Origin: Penaeus vannamei | Taxonomy: Eukaryota; Arthropoda; Malacostraca; Decapoda; Penaeidae | NCBI RefSeq assembly: GCF_042767895.1 | Contig: NC_091552.1 | Location: 1,413,307-1,423,306 of the forward strand | Direction of reading: 5' to 3' | DNA length: 10,000 nt | Part shown: piece after piece, positions 9,863 to 10,000 of the stretch | Position numbering within the stretch: position 1 is the first letter of the stretch | Layout of the letters: every line of letters starts with the position of its first letter | The notes under the pieces: generated by a model | The model's input: only the letters and a program-made list of their open reading frames with translations | What the model was told of the DNA's origin: nothing | Databases searched by the model: none | Made by a program: the position numbers and the translations under genes

Positions 9863-10000
9863 CTAGAGTAAAGTAACATATCAAATTAGTTCCTTTCCTT
9901 TATAGGTAGATCAGCATATGCAATTCTGTAGAATAAGGTACAGTTGTTTCTTACAGAAAGATATCTCTTATCATAATTCTTAAGTAACTAGACATGGAAA
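9863..10000 (-). other. Intron 1 of gene 4 (partial)
   Basis: On the minus strand exon 2 is preceded by a TTTACTCTAG acceptor at 9863 onward. Intron 1 is 128-146 nt in the intact paralogs, so at least 138 nt here without an MFTK exon is only slightly longer. No other gene is visible. Confidence 0.7.

Noticed and set aside
9925..9995. Possible alternative exon 1 for gene 4 on the minus strand, with an ATG near 9995 and a GTAAGA donor near 9955
   Set aside because: The frame would end out of phase 0, whereas all known junctions in this family are phase 0, and it encodes no MFTK or signal-like peptide. The true exon 1 is more likely past the edge.

Overview
This is arthropod nuclear DNA, most likely from a decapod crustacean and probably a penaeid shrimp. 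Two things point there. The genes are short, intron-interrupted cuticle-protein genes with a Rebers-Riddiford (RR-2 type) chitin-binding domain, of the kind annotated in shrimp as pro-resilin-like or cuticle proteins. About a fifth of the window by eye count is microsatellite, mainly (TA)n, (CA)n, (CT)n and (ATT)n, and penaeid genomes are known to be exceptionally rich in such repeats. The species call is inference.

The window holds a cluster of one duplicated cuticle gene. Gene 1 (835-1658, +, 190 aa) and gene 2 (4849-5577, +, 157 aa) look intact. A third copy (7341-7946, +) is a pseudogene with many lesions. Gene 4 (9329-9862, -) is inverted, and its first exon should lie beyond the right edge. 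All share one plan: a 4-codon exon 1 (MFTK), an 87-nt exon 2 with the rest of the signal peptide, and a third exon with the RR domain, an 11-residue Pro/Tyr-rich repeat and a 20-residue tail. All introns are phase 0. The intact proteins differ in length only by repeat number: 6, 3 and 2 copies.

The duplicated unit is larger than the gene. Roughly 300 bp of 5' flank (about 530-835, 4520-4849 and 7090-7340) is recognisably shared, including a conserved upstream element, a GGGGCGTG box and a TATA box. A short non-coding repeat recurs about 450-550 bp downstream of the stop in genes 2, 3 and 4, always opposite to the gene, so it is flipped together with inverted gene 4. A fourth copy at 3808-3895 lies only about 200 bp beyond a promoter relic (3608-3650). 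That looks like a fifth unit whose gene has been deleted.

Layout: 1-395 microsatellite; 396-834 flank and promoter; 835-1658 gene 1; 1700-2540 no gene; 2541-3585 giant compound microsatellite; 3608-3895 relic unit; 4264-4350 (CA)n; 4705-5605 promoter and gene 2; 6001-6058 repeat copy B; 6113-6884 ATT, CT/TA and CA/GC/GT arrays; 7230-7946 decayed promoter and pseudogene; 8451-8525 and 8828-8865 repeat copies C and D; 9299-10000 gene 4. The intact genes should make secreted, chitin-binding exoskeleton proteins. I see no RNA gene, no intact transposon, no CRISPR array and no convincing new biochemical system.
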